From Nitrososphaerota archaeon (GTDB lineage Archaea > Thermoproteota > Nitrososphaeria > Nitrososphaerales > UBA183), in assembly GCA_029785685.1 (NCBI GenBank), contig JAFLZE010000053.1, positions 1 to 6,666 of the forward strand: 6,666 nucleotides of DNA. Direction: 5' to 3'. The notes beneath the pieces were generated by a model. That model worked only from the letters and a program-made list of their open reading frames with translations, made no database searches and had not been told where the DNA came from. Of the stretch, positions 5,244 through 6,666 are shown piece by piece (position 1 is the first letter of the stretch; the number at the start of each line of letters is the position of its first letter). Made by a program: the position numbers and the translations under genes.

Positions 5244-6527
5244 TCAGGCGAAGCCTCGCCCTGCAAACCGCGCCCTTGTGCCGAGCTCCTCCTCGATCCG
5301 AAGCAGCTCGTTGTATTTCGCGATCCTCTCTCCGCGGGCGGGGGCCCCGCTCTTGATGAACTCCGAGCCGAACGCGGTGGCCAGATGGGCGATGAAAGGG
5401 TCTTCCGTCTCGCCGGACCGGTGCGACACCGCTACGGTCCATCCTGCCCGGCGGGCCAGGTCGATGGCGTCTTCTGTCTCGCTGATGGTTCCGATTTGGT
5501 TCAGCTTGATGAGCGCGGCGTTGGTCGCCTTGACCCTGATGCCTTCTCTCATCCTCTTCACGTTCGTGACGTAGATGTCATCCCCGATGATTTTGGACTT
5601 GGGTCCGAGCCTCTTGGTGATCGACGCGAACGCCTGGAAGGCCTCTTCCCTGAATGGGTCCTCCAGGGTCAGCAGGTTGAACTCGTCCCTTAGGGACGCG
5701 TACAGGTCTTCGAGAACATCCTCCTTGACCTCCTTTCCATCAATGGCATAGGCGCCCTTCTTCCCATCGTAGAAAGTCGACGAAGCGGCGTCAATGCCCA
5801 GCCGGACCTCCTCCTCGCCGTATCCCGAATCGGCCACCGCCCTGCGTATCAGCTCAAGCGCGTCTCTGGTCCGTTTCAAAGGGGGCGCGAACCCCCCTTC
5901 GTCCCCGACATTGATAGCCCCCCTCCCCAGCTCAGCAATCAGTACCGACTTCAGAGAGTGATATACCTCCGAACCCATCCTTACGGCCTCGGTGCAGGAC
6001 TTCGCTCCCACAGGCTCTATGAGGAACTCCTGTATCGCAAGGTCGTTGCCGGCATGCTCTCCTCCGTTGATCACGTTCATCATCGGGACAGGCAGCGAGT
6101 ACGTGCGCGACTTCCTGAGCTGGGCAAAGAGGCTTACTGCCCTGGAGTTCGCCGCGGCCCTGGCTGACGCCATGGACACCGCCAGGATTGCGTTTGCCCC
6201 GAGCCGCCCCTTGTTGGGGGTGCCGTCGGCCCTGATCATGGTCGCGTCCACCTTCCGGAGGTCGGCAGAGTCCAGCCCCGAGACCCTTGGACCTATCATC
6301 TTCACAACGTTTGACACGGCTTTGGTGACCCCCTTCCCATGGAACCACCTGTTGTCACCGTCTCTCAGTTCCAGCGCCTCGTGCTTCCCCTTGGACGCCC
6401 CAGAGGGAACGCTCGCCCTTCCCACCGAGACCGGGGTTACGACCTCGGCTTCCACCGTCGGGTCCCCTCGCGAATCGAGGACCTGCCTCGCCCTCACGTC
6501 GGTTATCTTAGTGATTGTTCCCGGCAA
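5244..6527 (-). CDS. eno: enolase (phosphopyruvate hydratase)
   Basis: Interconverts 2-phosphoglycerate and phosphoenolpyruvate in glycolysis/gluconeogenesis; cytoplasmic and magnesium-dependent. The 427-residue length is normal for the family. N-terminal domain: VLDSRGDPTVEAEV at 17-30 and the mobile active-site loop SGASKG at 42-47. Catalytic barrel: GGEHAGND (H158), E167 in IQEF, GDEGGFAP (E210 as general acid/base), metal ligands D246 (GIDAAS), E289 (LEDP) and D316 (GDD), K341 in KLNQIGT as the catalytic base, SHRSGETED at 368-376 and K392. All expected active-site residues are present. The start is a TTG at 6525-6527, chosen because the next in-frame candidate (GTG, codon 11) would remove the first conserved strand. 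The sequence GGAAGGAG directly abuts the TTG, unusually close for a Shine-Dalgarno site. A TATA element sits about 36 nt upstream. The gene is divergent from a tRNA-Val gene and tandem with the MFS gene. Confidence 0.97.
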   Translation of the reverse strand: MPGTITKITDVRARQVLDSRGDPTVEAEVVTPVSVGRASVPSGASKGKHEALELRDGDNRWFHGKGVTKAVSNVVKMIGPRVSGLDSADLRKVDATMIRADGTPNKGRLGANAILAVSMASARAAANSRAVSLFAQLRKSRTYSLPVPMMNVINGGEHAGNDLAIQEFLIEPVGAKSCTEAVRMGSEVYHSLKSVLIAELGRGAINVGDEGGFAPPLKRTRDALELIRRAVADSGYGEEEVRLGIDAASSTFYDGKKGAYAIDGKEVKEDVLEDLYASLRDEFNLLTLEDPFREEAFQAFASITKRLGPKSKIIGDDIYVTNVKRMREGIRVKATNAALIKLNQIGTISETEDAIDLARRAGWTVAVSHRSGETEDPFIAHLATAFGSEFIKSGAPARGERIAKYNELLRIEEELGTRARFAGRGFA

Positions 6528-6560
6528 CTCCTTCCCACCGTCTTCGGCACTGCATACCTG

Positions 6561-6566
6561 TTAAAA
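6561..6566 (-). promoter_or_regulatory. TATA box of the enolase gene
   Basis: TTTTAA on the minus strand, preceded by purine-rich CAGA, is centred about 36 nt before the TTG start. This implies a leader of roughly 10 nt, which would contain the purine-rich GGAAGGAG. It is the only gene here whose promoter predicts a short leader and not a leaderless mRNA. Confidence 0.55.
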
Positions 6567-6596
6567 TCTGATTCCAACCCCTGACGCCTCCAATGC

Positions 6597-6602
6597 TTAT
6601 TA
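6597..6602 (+). promoter_or_regulatory. TATA box of the tRNA-Val gene
   Basis: TTATTA is centred about 26 nt before the first base of the tRNA-Val gene, in the short divergent region shared with the enolase promoter. Confidence 0.55.
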
Positions 6603-6625
6603 CACGTCTCCCGTTCGCGGCCCCT

Positions 6626-6666
6626 GGGCCGGTCGTCTAGCATGGTTAGGACGTCGCCCTTACACG
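6626..6666 (+). tRNA. tRNA-Val(TAC), 5' part only
   Basis: The visible 41 nt form a standard tRNA 5' half: acceptor strand GGGCCGG (6626-6632), D stem GTCT (6635-6638) with GGAC (6649-6652), D loop AGCATGGTTA containing G18-G19, anticodon stem 5' strand TCGCC (6654-6658) and loop CTTACAC, with anticodon TAC at 6661-6663, which reads valine GUA. The first base after the loop (G6666) pairs with C6658. No intron is present up to position 39; the remainder lies beyond the window. Confidence 0.9.

Noticed and set aside
5992..6564. A 190-residue open frame on the plus strand opposite enolase.
   Set aside because: It is wholly antisense to conserved enolase codons and has no recognisable domain or promoter.
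1..6666. CRISPR array, insertion sequence, integration site or defence cassette.
   Set aside because: No spaced direct repeats, terminal inverted repeats, transposase or nuclease genes were seen; the only short repeats found are those bordering the tRNA introns.

Overview
The window is archaeal chromosomal DNA, GC-rich (roughly 55-60% by eye). The evidence is an archaeal Pelota, a PP-loop tRNA-thiolating enzyme flanked by zinc fingers, an archaeal-type enolase, a 7S-type SRP RNA gene, TATA boxes 25-30 nt before most start codons instead of Shine-Dalgarno sites, and a tRNA gene cut by short introns with bulge-helix-bulge (BHB) structures. Several non-canonical introns in one tRNA point to the TACK side of the archaea (Thermoproteota, including Nitrososphaeria-like lineages). 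I cannot place it more finely from sequence alone.

Layout: 1-840 (+) is the 3' part of the Pelota gene. It converges with, and overlaps by 11 bp, a small two-helix membrane protein gene (830-1096, -). Next comes a site-2-protease family metalloprotease with a PDZ-like domain (1136-2392, -). A short divergent promoter region separates it from a TtuA/Ncs6-type tRNA thiolation enzyme (2462-3394, +). From 3395 to 3766 there is no protein gene. This stretch holds an SRP RNA (about 3408-3726), whose TATA box lies inside the end of the preceding gene. Immediately after it is a tRNA-Ser(GCT) gene (3767-3903) split by three tiny introns of 16, 14 and 21 nt, in the D loop, the anticodon stem and the T loop. 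Its 3' part is overlapped on the opposite strand by the end of an MFS exporter gene (3846-5186, -). Enolase follows (5244-6527, -). The window ends in the first 41 nt of a tRNA-Val(TAC) gene.

Together the region is mainly translation and protein-targeting housekeeping: ribosome rescue, tRNA thiolation, SRP RNA and two tRNAs. A glycolytic enzyme, a membrane protease and an efflux-type transporter are interspersed. Nearly every gene appears to be its own transcription unit with its own TATA box. I see no mobile element, CRISPR array or defence system. The most notable object is the triple-intron tRNA-Ser: read contiguously it looks like a broken tRNA, but removing the three introns restores every helix of a class II serine tRNA.
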